Source: Halorussus ruber (GTDB lineage Archaea; Halobacteriota; Halobacteria; Halobacteriales; Haladaptataceae). Taken from it: DNA of 64,000 nt. The position numbers and the translations under genes were made by a program. Location: NCBI RefSeq assembly GCF_004765785.1, contig NZ_ML219770.1, positions 124,001 to 188,000 of the forward strand, written 5' to 3'. How positions within the stretch are numbered: the stretch's first letter is position 1; each line of letters starts with the position of its first letter. Positions 15,732-24,040 of this stretch are shown piece by piece. The notes beneath the pieces were generated by a model. It saw nothing but the letters and a program-made list of their open reading frames with translations. It made no database searches and was not told the DNA's origin.

Positions 15732-17096
15732 GTGAGTCAATCGGGCGAACGCGCGCCGACGAGGAGTCTCGGCCTCCTCGACGCGACGATGGTCGGCATG
15801 GGCGCGATGATTGGCGCGGGCATCTTCGTGCTGACCGGTCTCGCGGCCGAAATCGCGGGACCGGCCGCCATCCTCGTCTTCGGGCTGAACGGCGTGGTCA
15901 CGACGTTCACCGCGCTGTCGTACGCCGAGTTGGCGAGCGCGATTCCCCAGAGCGGCGGAGGCTACGCCTTCGTCAAGGAGGTGTTCGCGCCCGCCTCGTC
16001 GTTCGTCATGGGGTGGATGCTCTGGTTCGCCTACACCATCGCCGGGGCGCTGTACGCCATCGGGTTCGCCTCGAACTTCGTGGAGTTCCTCTCGCTGTTC
16101 GGCGTCCACGTGCCCGAGACCGCCCGCCTCCTCGGGGTCACGATTCCGGTCGCGGAAATCGGGTTCGCGGTGGGCATCGTCGGCCTGCTCGCGGCGCTCA
16201 ACGCCGTCTCCACGAGCGCAAGCGGCGGGGCCGAGACCGCCGTGACGCTGGTCAAAATCGCCATCCTGCTCGTGTTCGCCGGGTTCGGCGCGTTCGCGGC
16301 CGAGCCGGGCGAGTTCACGCCCTTCTTTCCCGCCGGAGAACTCTCGGTCGTGCCCGCGATGGGCCTGACGTTCATCGCCTTCGAGGGCTACGACCTCATC
16401 GCCACCGTCACCGAGGAGGTCGAGAACCCCCGCAAGAACATCCCGCGGGCCATCTTCCTGAGCCTCGCGGCGACCATCGTCATCTACCTGCTGGTCGTCT
16501 ACGTCGCCATCGGGACCCTCGGGGCCGAGCGCCTCGGCGCGGCGGGCGAGACGGCCATCGCGCAGGCCGCCGAGTCGTTCATGCCCGCCGTCCCACTGCT
16601 CGGCTCCGGCGCGTCGCTCATCGCGTTCGGCGCGGTGTTCTCGACGGTCAGCGCGCTCAACGCGGTCGTCCTCGCGTCGAGTCGGGTCGCGTTCGCCATG
16701 GGCCGCGAGCGCCAACTCCCGCCGGACTTCGGTCGCCTCCACTCGAAGTACGGGACGCCCTTCCGGGCGGTGCTGGTCAGCGCGGGCATCATGGCCGTCT
16801 CGGTCGTCGGCCTGCCCATCCAGCAGGTCGGCAACCTGTCGAGTCTGTTTTTCCTGCTGTCGTTCGTCGTCGTCAACGCCAGCGTGATTCGGCTCCGCCG
16901 CGAGCGCCCGAACGTGACCCGGCCCTTCGAGATTCCGCTCTACCCCGCGCCGCCGGTTCTGGGGATCCTCCTGAACCTCGTCATCGCGGGCTACTTCCTC
17001 GTGACCGACCCCGTCACGTGGGGGCTGGCGGTCGCGTGGCTGGCGTTCGGCGGGGGCGTATATTTATTCCTCGAACGCCGGAAGGACCAACTATGA
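15732..17096 (+). CDS. APC-superfamily amino acid permease
   Basis: 454 residues from GTG 15732 (read as Met, then SQSGERAPTRSLGLLDATMV). A longer frame upstream would run through the tandem repeat and is rejected. The N-terminus MVGMGAMIGAGIFVLTGLAA is the helix-1 substrate site of amino acid permeases; SYAELASAIPQSGGGYAF and FIAFEGYDLIATVTEEVENPRKNIPRAI are family motifs. About twelve TM helices end in a short tail. It overlaps the following TrkA-type gene by 4 bp, so a cytosolic regulatory subunit is made with it. Substrate, probably a cationic or neutral amino acid, is not readable. Confidence 0.88.
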   Translation: MSQSGERAPTRSLGLLDATMVGMGAMIGAGIFVLTGLAAEIAGPAAILVFGLNGVVTTFTALSYAELASAIPQSGGGYAFVKEVFAPASSFVMGWMLWFAYTIAGALYAIGFASNFVEFLSLFGVHVPETARLLGVTIPVAEIGFAVGIVGLLAALNAVSTSASGGAETAVTLVKIAILLVFAGFGAFAAEPGEFTPFFPAGELSVVPAMGLTFIAFEGYDLIATVTEEVENPRKNIPRAIFLSLAATIVIYLLVVYVAIGTLGAERLGAAGETAIAQAAESFMPAVPLLGSGASLIAFGAVFSTVSALNAVVLASSRVAFAMGRERQLPPDFGRLHSKYGTPFRAVLVSAGIMAVSVVGLPIQQVGNLSSLFFLLSFVVVNASVIRLRRERPNVTRPFEIPLYPAPPVLGILLNLVIAGYFLVTDPVTWGLAVAWLAFGGGVYLFLERRKDQL

Positions 17097-17752
17097 GTAC
17101 TGGCTCGCTCGACGTGGTCGTCGCGGGCGCTGGTCGCGTCGGCCTCCGGACCGTTCGAATCCTGCGAGAGTACGGCCACAGCGTGACCGTCGTGGAACGG
17201 GACCGCGACCGATGCGAGGAGATAAGCGACGAGTACCTCGCCACCATCGTCGAAGGCGACGCGACCCACCCGGACACCCTCCGGCAGGCCAACCTCGACG
17301 ACGCCGACGTCCTCGCGGCCCTGACCGGGAATCAGGGCGCGAACCTCGGCATCTGCGTCGCCGGAACGCGAATAGCCGAGGGGGAACTCCGGACGGTCGC
17401 CCGCATCGAGGACGAAGGGGCCGAAAGCTACCGCGAAATCGTGGACGACGTGGTGTTTCCCGAGGAACTCGGGGCGGTCGGGGCCGCCAACGCGGCCATC
17501 GGCGGCGACGTGCGCGCCTTCGAGGAGGTCGCGGGCGACCTCCGTCTGCTCGAAGTTCGGGTGCAGGAGGGTGCCCCCGCCGCGGGCAAGACCCTCTCTT
17601 CGGTGTCGCTCCCGCGGGGGAGTCTCGTGGTTTCCGACGAGGTCGCGGACGGAATCCCTCGCCCGGAGATGGAACTCCGACCCGGCCACACCTACATTAT
17701 CGCGGCCGAACCAGCCGTTGCCGACGAGGTGCTGAACCTCATGCAGGGATAG
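17093..17752 (+). CDS. TrkA-type (RCK) NAD-binding protein coupled to the permease
   Basis: 219 residues. Rossmann motif GAGRVGLRTV near residues 11-20, then VVERDRDRC and EGDATHPDTLRQANLDDADV, all typical of TrkA_N; residues ~140-215 (LLEVRVQEGAPAAGKTLSSV, MELRPGHTYIIAAEP) form a TrkA_C domain. Normal two-domain length. ATGA overlap with the permease suggests it gates that transporter in response to nucleotide or ion, as RCK proteins do for K+ channels. Pairing with an APC permease is seen in other haloarchaea to my knowledge. Confidence 0.85.
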   Translation: MSTGSLDVVVAGAGRVGLRTVRILREYGHSVTVVERDRDRCEEISDEYLATIVEGDATHPDTLRQANLDDADVLAALTGNQGANLGICVAGTRIAEGELRTVARIEDEGAESYREIVDDVVFPEELGAVGAANAAIGGDVRAFEEVAGDLRLLEVRVQEGAPAAGKTLSSVSLPRGSLVVSDEVADGIPRPEMELRPGHTYIIAAEPAVADEVLNLMQG

Positions 17753-17929
17753 GTCCGAGAAACTGTTTCAAGCCGGGTTTCGACGGTCTAAGCCGACCCT
17801 ACTCGCCGGATACTCGCCGGATAACAAAGTCCGCGAGGCCCGACAGTCGTCACCGGGGGTGGCACATCGAGGGCGGCGGTCGGCGACCGGGGAGTTCGCC
17901 GGACGCCGCCAATCCGGTGTGTCGGACAC

Positions 17930-18055
17930 ATGTCCGAGGGATGGGGCGACTACGAAACGATATTCTGCTCGAACGGCTGGATAGAGATCCGCAACAGCGA
18001 CGAGACCGACGACCAGTGGATAGCCAGCGACACGCCGGTCTCGATAGACCGATGA
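17930..18055 (+). CDS. Conserved small haloarchaeal protein (41 aa)
   Basis: MSEGWGDYETIFCSNGWIEI continues to TPVSIDR. Two Trp, one Cys; a compact beta-hairpin-like sequence with CSNGWIEIRN and DQWIASDTPV. I recall similar tiny proteins (CSNGWIE...W-I-A-S/T-D-T-P-V) widely in haloarchaea, function unknown. Its TGA overlaps the ATG of the next small gene (ATGA). Confidence 0.75.
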   Translation: MSEGWGDYETIFCSNGWIEIRNSDETDDQWIASDTPVSIDR

Positions 18056-18249
18056 CGGTCGGAGCGACGACGCTCGGACCGTTGGCAGTGGTACTGATGG
18101 CGATCGGACCGACAGCGGTGACCGCAGGTCCACTCTCGGCGTGGTCGCTGGTCGTAATCGTCGGCTGGCTGGTCGTGGTCGCGCTCGTCTGGCTACTCTT
18201 GTTCGCGTACGGTCGAAACCGAAACGGCAATCGGGCACCGGAACCCTGA
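18052..18249 (+). CDS. Small membrane protein (65 aa)
   Basis: Starts MTVGATTLGPLAVVLMAIGP, overlapping the stop of the 41-aa gene by 4 bp. Two hydrophobic segments: about residues 8-25 and 29-53, then a basic tail (YGRNRNGNRAPEP). No family recognised. Coupling with the preceding gene suggests they work together, perhaps the small soluble protein docking at the membrane; inference only. Confidence 0.6.
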   Translation: MTVGATTLGPLAVVLMAIGPTAVTAGPLSAWSLVVIVGWLVVVALVWLLLFAYGRNRNGNRAPEP

Positions 18250-18301
18250 CGATTGGGCTTTGCTGCGCTTCTCAGCGCTTCGTTTCTCGACGCTCCGTCT
18301 C

Positions 18302-18976
18302 TCAGGCTTCGAAACCTTGCAGGATGCCCTGACCGTCGGTCCCGCCGATGTCGGGGAGCGAGATTCGCTCGGGATGGGGCATCAGCACCGCCACGTTCTC
18401 CGATTCGCCGAGGACGCCCGCGACGTTCTCCTTCGAACCGTTGGGGTTGGCCTCGTCGGTGACGTTGCCCTCCTCGTCGCAGTAGCGGAACAGGACTCGG
18501 TCCTCGTCGTTCAGCTCCGCGAGGTGGTCGTCGGTGACCTCGAACCGCCCCTCGCCGTGGGCGATGGGCAGTTCGATGACCTCGCCCTCGTCGTAGTTGG
18601 CGGTCCACGGCGTGTCGGCGTTCTCGACCCGAACGTGGACGCGCTCGCACTGGAACCGGGCGGAGGCGTTGGTCGTGAACGCGCCGGGGGTGAGCCGAGA
18701 CTCCGAGCCGATTTGGGCACCGTTGCAGACGCCGAGAACGGGAACGCCCTCCTCGGCGGCCTCCCGAATCTCGGCCATGATGGGGCTGTTGGCGGCGATT
18801 GCGCCCGCCCGGAGGTAGTCGCCGTAGGAGAACCCGCCGGGGAGCATGATGCCGGTCGGGTCCTCGGGCAGGCCCTCCTCGTGCCAGACGAGTTCGGCGT
18901 CGACGCCGACGTGAGAGAGCGCGCGCCGGGCGTCCCGGTCGCAGTTGCTTCCGCCGAATTGGACGATGGCGACCGT
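18302..18976 (-). CDS. purQ: Phosphoribosylformylglycinamidine synthase, glutaminase subunit
   Basis: 224 residues from GTG 18976 (MTVAIVQFGGSNCDRD), the usual PurQ start; a GTG four codons earlier is possible. Class I glutamine amidotransferase: GGFSYGDYLRAGAIA, nucleophile Cys in GVCNGAQ, and His/Glu in VLMPHPERI. It supplies ammonia to PurL to convert FGAR to FGAM in purine synthesis, with PurS as third subunit. purS lies ~60 bp upstream on the same strand, so the two form an operon. Confidence 0.95.
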   Translation of the reverse strand, partial: TVAIVQFGGSNCDRDARRALSHVGVDAELVWHEEGLPEDPTGIMLPGGFSYGDYLRAGAIAANSPIMAEIREAAEEGVPVLGVCNGAQIGSESRLTPGAFTTNASARFQCERVHVRVENADTPWTANYDEGEVIELPIAHGEGRFEVTDDHLAELNDEDRVLFRYCDEEGNVTDEANPNGSKENVAGVLGESENVAVLMPHPERISLPDIGGTDGQGILQGFEA

Positions 18977-19037
18977 CACGCCGACCACCTCTCGTGGTGT
19001 CGGCAGACGGTCGGCGTCGGAGTGATGATAGCTACCG

Positions 19038-19292
19038 TCATTCTCGGGACTCGACTTCGACCTCGTAGTCGTGGATGGTCGGGTTCGCCAGCAGGCGCTC
19101 GGCCATCTCGTCGGCGCGCTCGGCGGCCGCGTCGGCCGATTCGGCGTCGAGGTCGAGTTCGAACCGGTCGGCCGACCGGAGACTCTCCAACTCGAAGCCG
19201 AGTCGTTGTAGGGCCTTCTTGGTCGTCTCTGCCTCGGGGTCCAAGACGCCCTGCTTCAGGCGAACCGTGACCGTGGCGGTGTAGGCAGTCAT
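19038..19292 (-). CDS. purS: Phosphoribosylformylglycinamidine synthase subunit PurS
   Basis: 84 residues from the ATG at 19292 (MTAYTATVTVRLKQGVLDPE), the standard length. Typical PurS pattern: KQGVLDPEAETTKKALQRLG and LLANPTIHDYEVEVE. Small dimer that bridges PurQ and PurL in the FGAM synthase complex. An in-frame ATG at 19313 would add seven residues and is less likely. Upstream partner of purQ; divergent from purU. Confidence 0.93.
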   Translation of the reverse strand: MTAYTATVTVRLKQGVLDPEAETTKKALQRLGFELESLRSADRFELDLDAESADAAAERADEMAERLLANPTIHDYEVEVESRE

Positions 19293-19445
19293 CGGTTTGA
19301 GGTGGTCGTTCATGCTCAAAAGCCCTTTCGGAATCTGCGTTCGTTTCACGAACGTGCATATCCTCGGGAATGTTGCCCCGAAACGGTCCCTTTTACCCGC
19401 GAATACCGTCAGAACCGCCACTATGTCCCCCGAACAAGTGGTACG

Positions 19446-20405
19446 ATGAGCCACCGCGAACTGACTGAAATCACGGTCGTCGGCGACGACGACACCGGAC
19501 TCGTCGCGCGCGTCACCACCTTGCTGTTCGAGCGCGAAATCAACGTCGAGGACATCGACCAGGCGGTCCGCGACGACGTGTTCCGGATGACGATGCACGT
19601 CGATACCTCGGAGATGGACGACTCCCGGGACGCCCTCCGTTCGGACCTGCGCCAACTCGGCGACGACCTCGGGGTGGACGTTCGCGTCCGGTTCCCGGCC
19701 GACCGCGAGACCCGGCGCATCGCGGTGATGGTCACCAAGGAATCCCAGTGTCTCGAACGACTCTGCGAGGCCGCCCAAGCGGGCGACCTCGACGCCGAAC
19801 TCTCGGTCGTCATCGGCAACCACCCCGACCTCCAACCGGTAGCGACCGAACACGGGATTCCCTTCCACGACATCGGCGACGCCGAGGGCAACCCCGACGA
19901 GGAGGAACTGCTGGACCTCCTCGCGGAGTACGACATCGACCTCGTGGTGCTGGCCCGGTACATGCGGATTCTCGGGCCGAACGTGGTCTTCCGGTACGAG
20001 GGCCGGATTATCAACATCCACCCGAGCCTCCTCCCGGCCTTCCCCGGCGCGAAGGCTTACCGGCAGGCCGTCGAGGCGGGAGTGCGAATCGCAGGCGTGA
20101 CCGCCCATTACGTGACGACTGATTTAGATCAGGGGCCGATTGTCGCCCAGCGGGCGTTCAACGTGCCGGACGGCGCGGGCGTCGAGACGCTGAAGGAGCG
20201 CGGCCAGCCCCTCGAAGCCGAGGTCCTGCTGGAGGCGGTTCGGCTCCACCTCGCCGACGACGTGACGGTCCACCGCGGCCGGACCGAACTCCGCGAGGAG
20301 GCCGACGAGGGCGACTACCAGCTCGGCATGGGGCCGGAACTCGACCGGACGACTCCCGACAAGCCGACCGACAGGTCGGTCGTGGTACCGCAGACCGACG
20401 ATTGA
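19446..20405 (+). CDS. purU: Formyltetrahydrofolate deformylase
   Basis: 319 residues from the ATG at 19446. N-terminal ACT domain (ITVVGDDDTGLVARVTTLLF, residues ~6-80), then the formyltransferase-fold domain with RIAVMVTKESQCLERL, catalytic INIHPSLLPAFPG and GVTAHYVTTDLDQGPI. Splits 10-formyl-THF to formate and THF, which can feed PurT-type or formate-dependent purine steps. The C-terminal ~40 residues form an acidic extension beyond the usual PurU end. Located divergently from purS-purQ, a purine-synthesis neighbourhood. Confidence 0.9.
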   Translation: MSHRELTEITVVGDDDTGLVARVTTLLFEREINVEDIDQAVRDDVFRMTMHVDTSEMDDSRDALRSDLRQLGDDLGVDVRVRFPADRETRRIAVMVTKESQCLERLCEAAQAGDLDAELSVVIGNHPDLQPVATEHGIPFHDIGDAEGNPDEEELLDLLAEYDIDLVVLARYMRILGPNVVFRYEGRIINIHPSLLPAFPGAKAYRQAVEAGVRIAGVTAHYVTTDLDQGPIVAQRAFNVPDGAGVETLKERGQPLEAEVLLEAVRLHLADDVTVHRGRTELREEADEGDYQLGMGPELDRTTPDKPTDRSVVVPQTDD

Positions 20406-20512
20406 AACGGAAGCTGACCGTAATCATTCTTTCGGTTGGTTTCAGCGGTAACGCGACGCTGGAATCCTTAACCGGCGGATAACAAAGACACCTCGTCGCA
20501 AAGCCCACGCCA

Positions 20513-21922
20513 ATGCGTTCTCGGGATGCGGTTAGAGTGTTGTTCGTCGGACTCATCGTGGCCTCGGCGTTCGTCGTCGGGTCCGGCTACCTCTCGGCCG
20601 AGAGTTCGGCGTCGGTGAATGGTCGGCCAGCATTCGACGCGCCCTCCGCGGACGGGATTACGGTGGTCGCCACCGACTCGAACACGTGGATGGGGAAGGC
20701 CAGCGACGGGCCGCGAGCGCGGGCCGAACTGGTCGCCTTCCGGTCGAACGGAAGCGTGCTGTACTACGACGACACCCACACGCGCTACTGGGACGTGGAC
20801 CCCGTCAAAAACGAGAGTCGGACCGTCGAGTACGTCGCGGCCGACCACCTCAACGCCTCGGAGTGCCACGCGACGACGCCCTGCACGAGAAACGTCGTCG
20901 AGCGCGTGAACCTCTCGACGGGCGAGGTCACGGAACTGTACGCCCGAATCACGCCGCGCAAGCACTCGACGCGGTGGCACGACGTGGACCGAGTTAGCGA
21001 GGACAGACTCGCGGTGGCCGACATCGCGCAGGACCGCGTCTACGTCGTCAACACCACGACCGGACTGGTCGAGTGGTCGTGGGACGCCCAGAGCGAGTAC
21101 CCGCTGAAGGGCGGCGGGCCGTACCCCGAAGACTGGACCCACATCAACGACGTGAGCGTGCTGGAGGACGGGACGCTCATGGTCAGCATGCGGAATCAGG
21201 ACCAAGTGGTGTTCCTCGACCGAGAGACCGGACTCGTCGAGAACCGGACGCTCGGCGAGGACGGCCGCCACGACATCATCTACGAGCAGCACAACCCCGA
21301 CTACATCAACGAGTCGAACGGCGGCCCCGCGGTCCTCATCGGCGACTCGGAGAACAACCGGGTCATCGAGTACCAGCGCGAGGACGGCGAGTGGAACCAG
21401 TCGTGGGTCTGGCAGGACGCCCGGATGCAGTGGCCCCGCGACGCCGACCGCCTGCCCAACGGCCACACGCTCATCACCGACTCGAACGGCAACCGCGTCT
21501 TCGAGGTGAACGAGCAGGGCGAGGTCGTCTGGAGCGTGGACGTGGCCTTCCCCTACGAGGCCGAGCGCCTCGGGACGGGCGACGAGAGTACGGGCGGCCC
21601 GAGCGCGGCGAAGGCCGACCTCCAGTCGAAGACCGGCGGAGCCAGTAGCACCGGGAGCGCGGCGGCCGCTGGCGGCGACGTGACGACCCAGTCCGAGAAA
21701 CCGGGCGTCCTCGACAAGACGTGGGCCGTCGTCAGGGGTCTCCTCCCCGGCCGGACCGCCAACGCGCTGATGTACGTCACGCCGGTCTGGATGGGCGGCC
21801 CGGAGGTGCTGGCGCTCGGTGCCATCGTGGTGACCCTGCTGGTCTGGCTACTGGCGGAACTCTACTGGTCGCCGTGGTCGGCCTCGTTCAGCAAACCGGT
21901 CTCGATTTCGCGCCGGAGATAA
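20513..21922 (+). CDS. Arylsulfotransferase-like (ASST) membrane-anchored beta-propeller protein
   Basis: 469 residues. N-terminal signal or anchor (VLFVGLIVASAFVVG), extracellular repeats with the ASST pattern DWTHINDVSVLEDGTLMVSM, RHDIIYEQHNPDYI and RDADRLPNGHTLITDSNGNRVFEV, a Gly/Ala/Ser linker (~380-400), and a C-terminal TM (residues ~430-452). The His in DWTHIN and HNPD resemble the active-site region of ASST enzymes, but the sulfuryl-transfer His cannot be fixed by eye. Acts at the outer face of the membrane. Single gene. Confidence 0.82.
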   Translation: MRSRDAVRVLFVGLIVASAFVVGSGYLSAESSASVNGRPAFDAPSADGITVVATDSNTWMGKASDGPRARAELVAFRSNGSVLYYDDTHTRYWDVDPVKNESRTVEYVAADHLNASECHATTPCTRNVVERVNLSTGEVTELYARITPRKHSTRWHDVDRVSEDRLAVADIAQDRVYVVNTTTGLVEWSWDAQSEYPLKGGGPYPEDWTHINDVSVLEDGTLMVSMRNQDQVVFLDRETGLVENRTLGEDGRHDIIYEQHNPDYINESNGGPAVLIGDSENNRVIEYQREDGEWNQSWVWQDARMQWPRDADRLPNGHTLITDSNGNRVFEVNEQGEVVWSVDVAFPYEAERLGTGDESTGGPSAAKADLQSKTGGASSTGSAAAAGGDVTTQSEKPGVLDKTWAVVRGLLPGRTANALMYVTPVWMGGPEVLALGAIVVTLLVWLLAELYWSPWSASFSKPVSISRRR

Positions 21923-21950
21923 GTAGTTGGCTGTTTAAACATTGTTTTTG

Positions 21951-21980
21951 TTTGTTTAGGAATTGTTTCTGTTTGTTTAG
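21951..21980. repeat. Two copies of motif TTTGTTTAG
   Basis: At 21951-21959 and 21972-21980, just after the ASST stop. The same 9-mer occurs at 15146 and 48370. Related to TTGTTTAGTC in the tandem module near 23730. Meaning unknown. Confidence 0.5.
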
Positions 21981-22049
21981 CGCCGCGTGACGGACGGGTC
22001 GTTTCACGTGGTGAATCTGCCGATGGGTAGCGCTCCGCGGGCCAACTGC

Positions 22050-22165
22050 CACCCTCGGCGGAATGAAAGGGCGACCGCGAACCGCGCGAGGGCTTTCGAG
22101 GACGTTGCAGTCCTGCCTGCTCCTGCGGTTCTGAACGCAAGGGCTTTCGAGAATACAGTCGCTAC
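22050..22165 (-). repeat. Dispersed repeat family B, copy B3 (short form)
   Basis: On the minus strand: GTATTCTCGAAAGCCCTTG, then ~60 bp, CCTCGAAAGCCCTCGCGCGG, GTTCGCGGTCGCCC, TTTCATTCCGCCGAGGG. About 90 percent alike to B6 over most of its length by eye. Lies in the 516-bp gap 21923-22438, which has no gene. Confidence 0.78.
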
Positions 22166-22223
22166 GTCTCTGATTCGCGCGGATTCTCTCGTGGCAACTG
22201 CGTACCAACGGCGGAAGTCGAAG

Positions 22224-22382
22224 GAAAGCTAGCTATTGCCGAAGCCTAGGGGACACCGCAACCGCACAGCACCGCACCGCGCCACGTCCTCCCCAACCGA
22301 CTGCGGTCCTCGGCCACGGGCCTGCGGTCCTCATCCCTCGCACGCCGATGGCGTGAGATGAACTCACGCCAGCGCGCGCCGA
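22224..22382 (-). repeat. Dispersed repeat family A, copy A4
   Basis: Minus-strand copy: outer end GGCGCGCGCTGGCGTGAG at 22365-22382, a local hairpin (GGCGTGAGATGAACTCACGCC), GTTGGGGAGGACGTGGC block, and GCTAGCT end at about 22228-22234. Confidence 0.78.
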
Positions 22383-22438
22383 AGTGGAAAATCAAGTAGT
22401 CGCAGAAAATCGGCCGTTAAACTCTTTCCAGCCGAGAT

Positions 22439-23464
22439 TCAGAGGTCTCGAACTTCGCCCACCGCGTCGGCCAGTTCCGGCGCGTCGAACAGTTCTCGGC
22501 CGACGTAGGCGTTCGTCCCGGCGGCGTAGAGGTCTCGCGCGGCCCGAATAATTTCGGCGTCGAGCGGGTCCGGCGACCGCTCGCACAGCGACTTCCAGTC
22601 GGCGATGTCGCGGTCCTTGGCCTCCCGTTTGGCCGCATCGACGGCCTCGACCCACTCGGGTTGGGTGCGCTTGTGGTACTGGCGGATGAACTCCTTGCTG
22701 ACCTGCTGGCCGTGGAAGGTGAAGCGGTTCTCGTCGAAGGTACCCACCACGTCGCCGACGCGAATCTCGCCGTCGAAGTAGAGGCACTCGATTTTGCCGT
22801 CCTCGTGGACCAACTCGGCCTCGGCGGCCTGCTCGGTCACGACGCGGTTGACCTCGCGGGCGACCTCCTCCAGTTGTCCGATGTCGGCGGTTCCCGCGAT
22901 GCGGTCGGCCTCGGCCCGCGAGAGGTAGCGGTCGCTCTCCTCGTACTTGGTCGAGAACTCCACGATGGGTTCTTCCAGTTGGACCGCGCCGTCGGGCCAC
23001 TCCTCGAAGTCCAGTCCGTGGTCGGCCGGGGTGGTCCGCCGCCGGAGGCTCGACCCCACGGGGACGCTGTTGCGGAAGACGACTTCGAGCGGAATCAGGT
23101 AGTTGTCGCCCGCCTCGGCGTGGAAGGCCTCGTAGTCGTAGTCCCGGCCCTCGCGCGGCAGGTCGGGCACCTGCGTCAGGTCGATGGCCATCTCGGTCGG
23201 CGGCTCGTCGGCCTCGGCGAGGAGCACCACGTCGCCCGACTCGGGGTCAACTACTCCTCGGTAGTGGGTCGGGATGCCAGCCTCCTCTAGCAACTCGAAG
23301 TTGCACGCACCCATCGAGCAGAGGCTCGCGCCCTTGTCCGGAATCTCGTCGGGCATCTTGCCCCAGTCGAAGACGGAGTAGTCGTCGGTGAAGACGAACG
23401 CGCCCCGCCCGAGCGTGGTCGCGGTGGGTTCGCGCTCGATGCGGAACTCCTTGACGCTCGTCAT
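22439..23464 (-). CDS. purC: SAICAR synthase
   Basis: 341 residues from the ATG at 23464 ([20 protein letters not shown]); upstream in-frame ATG at 23500 would add 12 residues. Family patterns: [97 protein letters not shown]-dependent ligation of aspartate to CAIR in purine synthesis. Length and order match the archaeal long form. Stands alone, flanked by repeats. Confidence 0.92.
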   Translation of the reverse strand: MTSVKEFRIEREPTATTLGRGAFVFTDDYSVFDWGKMPDEIPDKGASLCSMGACNFELLEEAGIPTHYRGVVDPESGDVVLLAEADEPPTEMAIDLTQVPDLPREGRDYDYEAFHAEAGDNYLIPLEVVFRNSVPVGSSLRRRTTPADHGLDFEEWPDGAVQLEEPIVEFSTKYEESDRYLSRAEADRIAGTADIGQLEEVAREVNRVVTEQAAEAELVHEDGKIECLYFDGEIRVGDVVGTFDENRFTFHGQQVSKEFIRQYHKRTQPEWVEAVDAAKREAKDRDIADWKSLCERSPDPLDAEIIRAARDLYAAGTNAYVGRELFDAPELADAVGEVRDL

Positions 23465-23704
23465 CGCAACCACCCGAGTCCGACAATCCGACTCGCGCAT
23501 GCCTCGGTAGTGCGTGCCCCGCTACTGCATGCCCCGTCGCTGTCGCTCATGTGCGAGGGGTCGCTGTCGCCGGACTAAGGCGTTTCCATTCCCGTGCGCA
23601 CTTTTCGATACTTTCCCGCCCGAAGTATGCACCTTCTCGCATTGCATCAACCGGCTCACCGCCGCGGCGGCGCGCTGGCCGATTGGGTTTTCGGGAGCTA
23701 TCTG

Positions 23705-23790
23705 ACCGAACTACTGAAACACTCGACTAAACAATCTACCGCGAAAGCTCGACTAAGCAATCTACCGGCAGACGCTCGGCCGACTAACTG
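23705..23790 (-). repeat. Diverged tandem ~26-bp module next to B4
   Basis: On the minus strand units start CGAGCGTCTGCCGGTAGATT, then GAGCTTTCGCGGTAGATTG, then GAGTGTTTCAGTAG, each followed by TTAGTC. Same spacing and pattern as the 15510-15587 tandem repeat, more diverged. Confidence 0.6.
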
Positions 23791-23791
23791 C

Positions 23792-23930
23792 CATGGGTGG
23801 GATGAAGGGGCCGCCCGGTCGCGCTTGCTTGGTCGCTTGCTCGACCACTATCCGCCTCGGGGGGTGCGGAGAGAGGCGGATATGTCGAGCAACGACCGCG
23901 ACCGGGCGGGGGCTTCAAAAGATGTTCACG
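23792..23930 (-). repeat. Dispersed repeat family B, copy B4 (long palindrome)
   Basis: Minus strand: ...GGGGGCTTC, arm CCGCCCGGTCGCG pairs exactly with CGCGACCGGGCGG (23811-23823 and 23898-23910), TATCCGCCTC pairs with GAGGCGGATA near the loop. Ends CCCCTTCATCCCACCC. Part of the 576-bp gap 23465-24040, which has no gene. Confidence 0.8.
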
Positions 23931-24009
23931 GCTACGATTCCGGCCGGGTCTATTCGATTCTATCTCGAAGTTCCGGAACTAACCTCGTCTCCCTGCCGTA
24001 ACCCGGCAG

Positions 24010-24017
24010 TTTTTACC
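24010..24017 (+). promoter_or_regulatory. cofH: Candidate TATA element of cofH
   Basis: TTTTTACC, centred about 28 nt before the ATG at 24041, consistent with a leaderless haloarchaeal transcript. Confidence 0.5.
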
Positions 24018-24040
24018 CCTCTAAATCCTCGTCACAGGTG

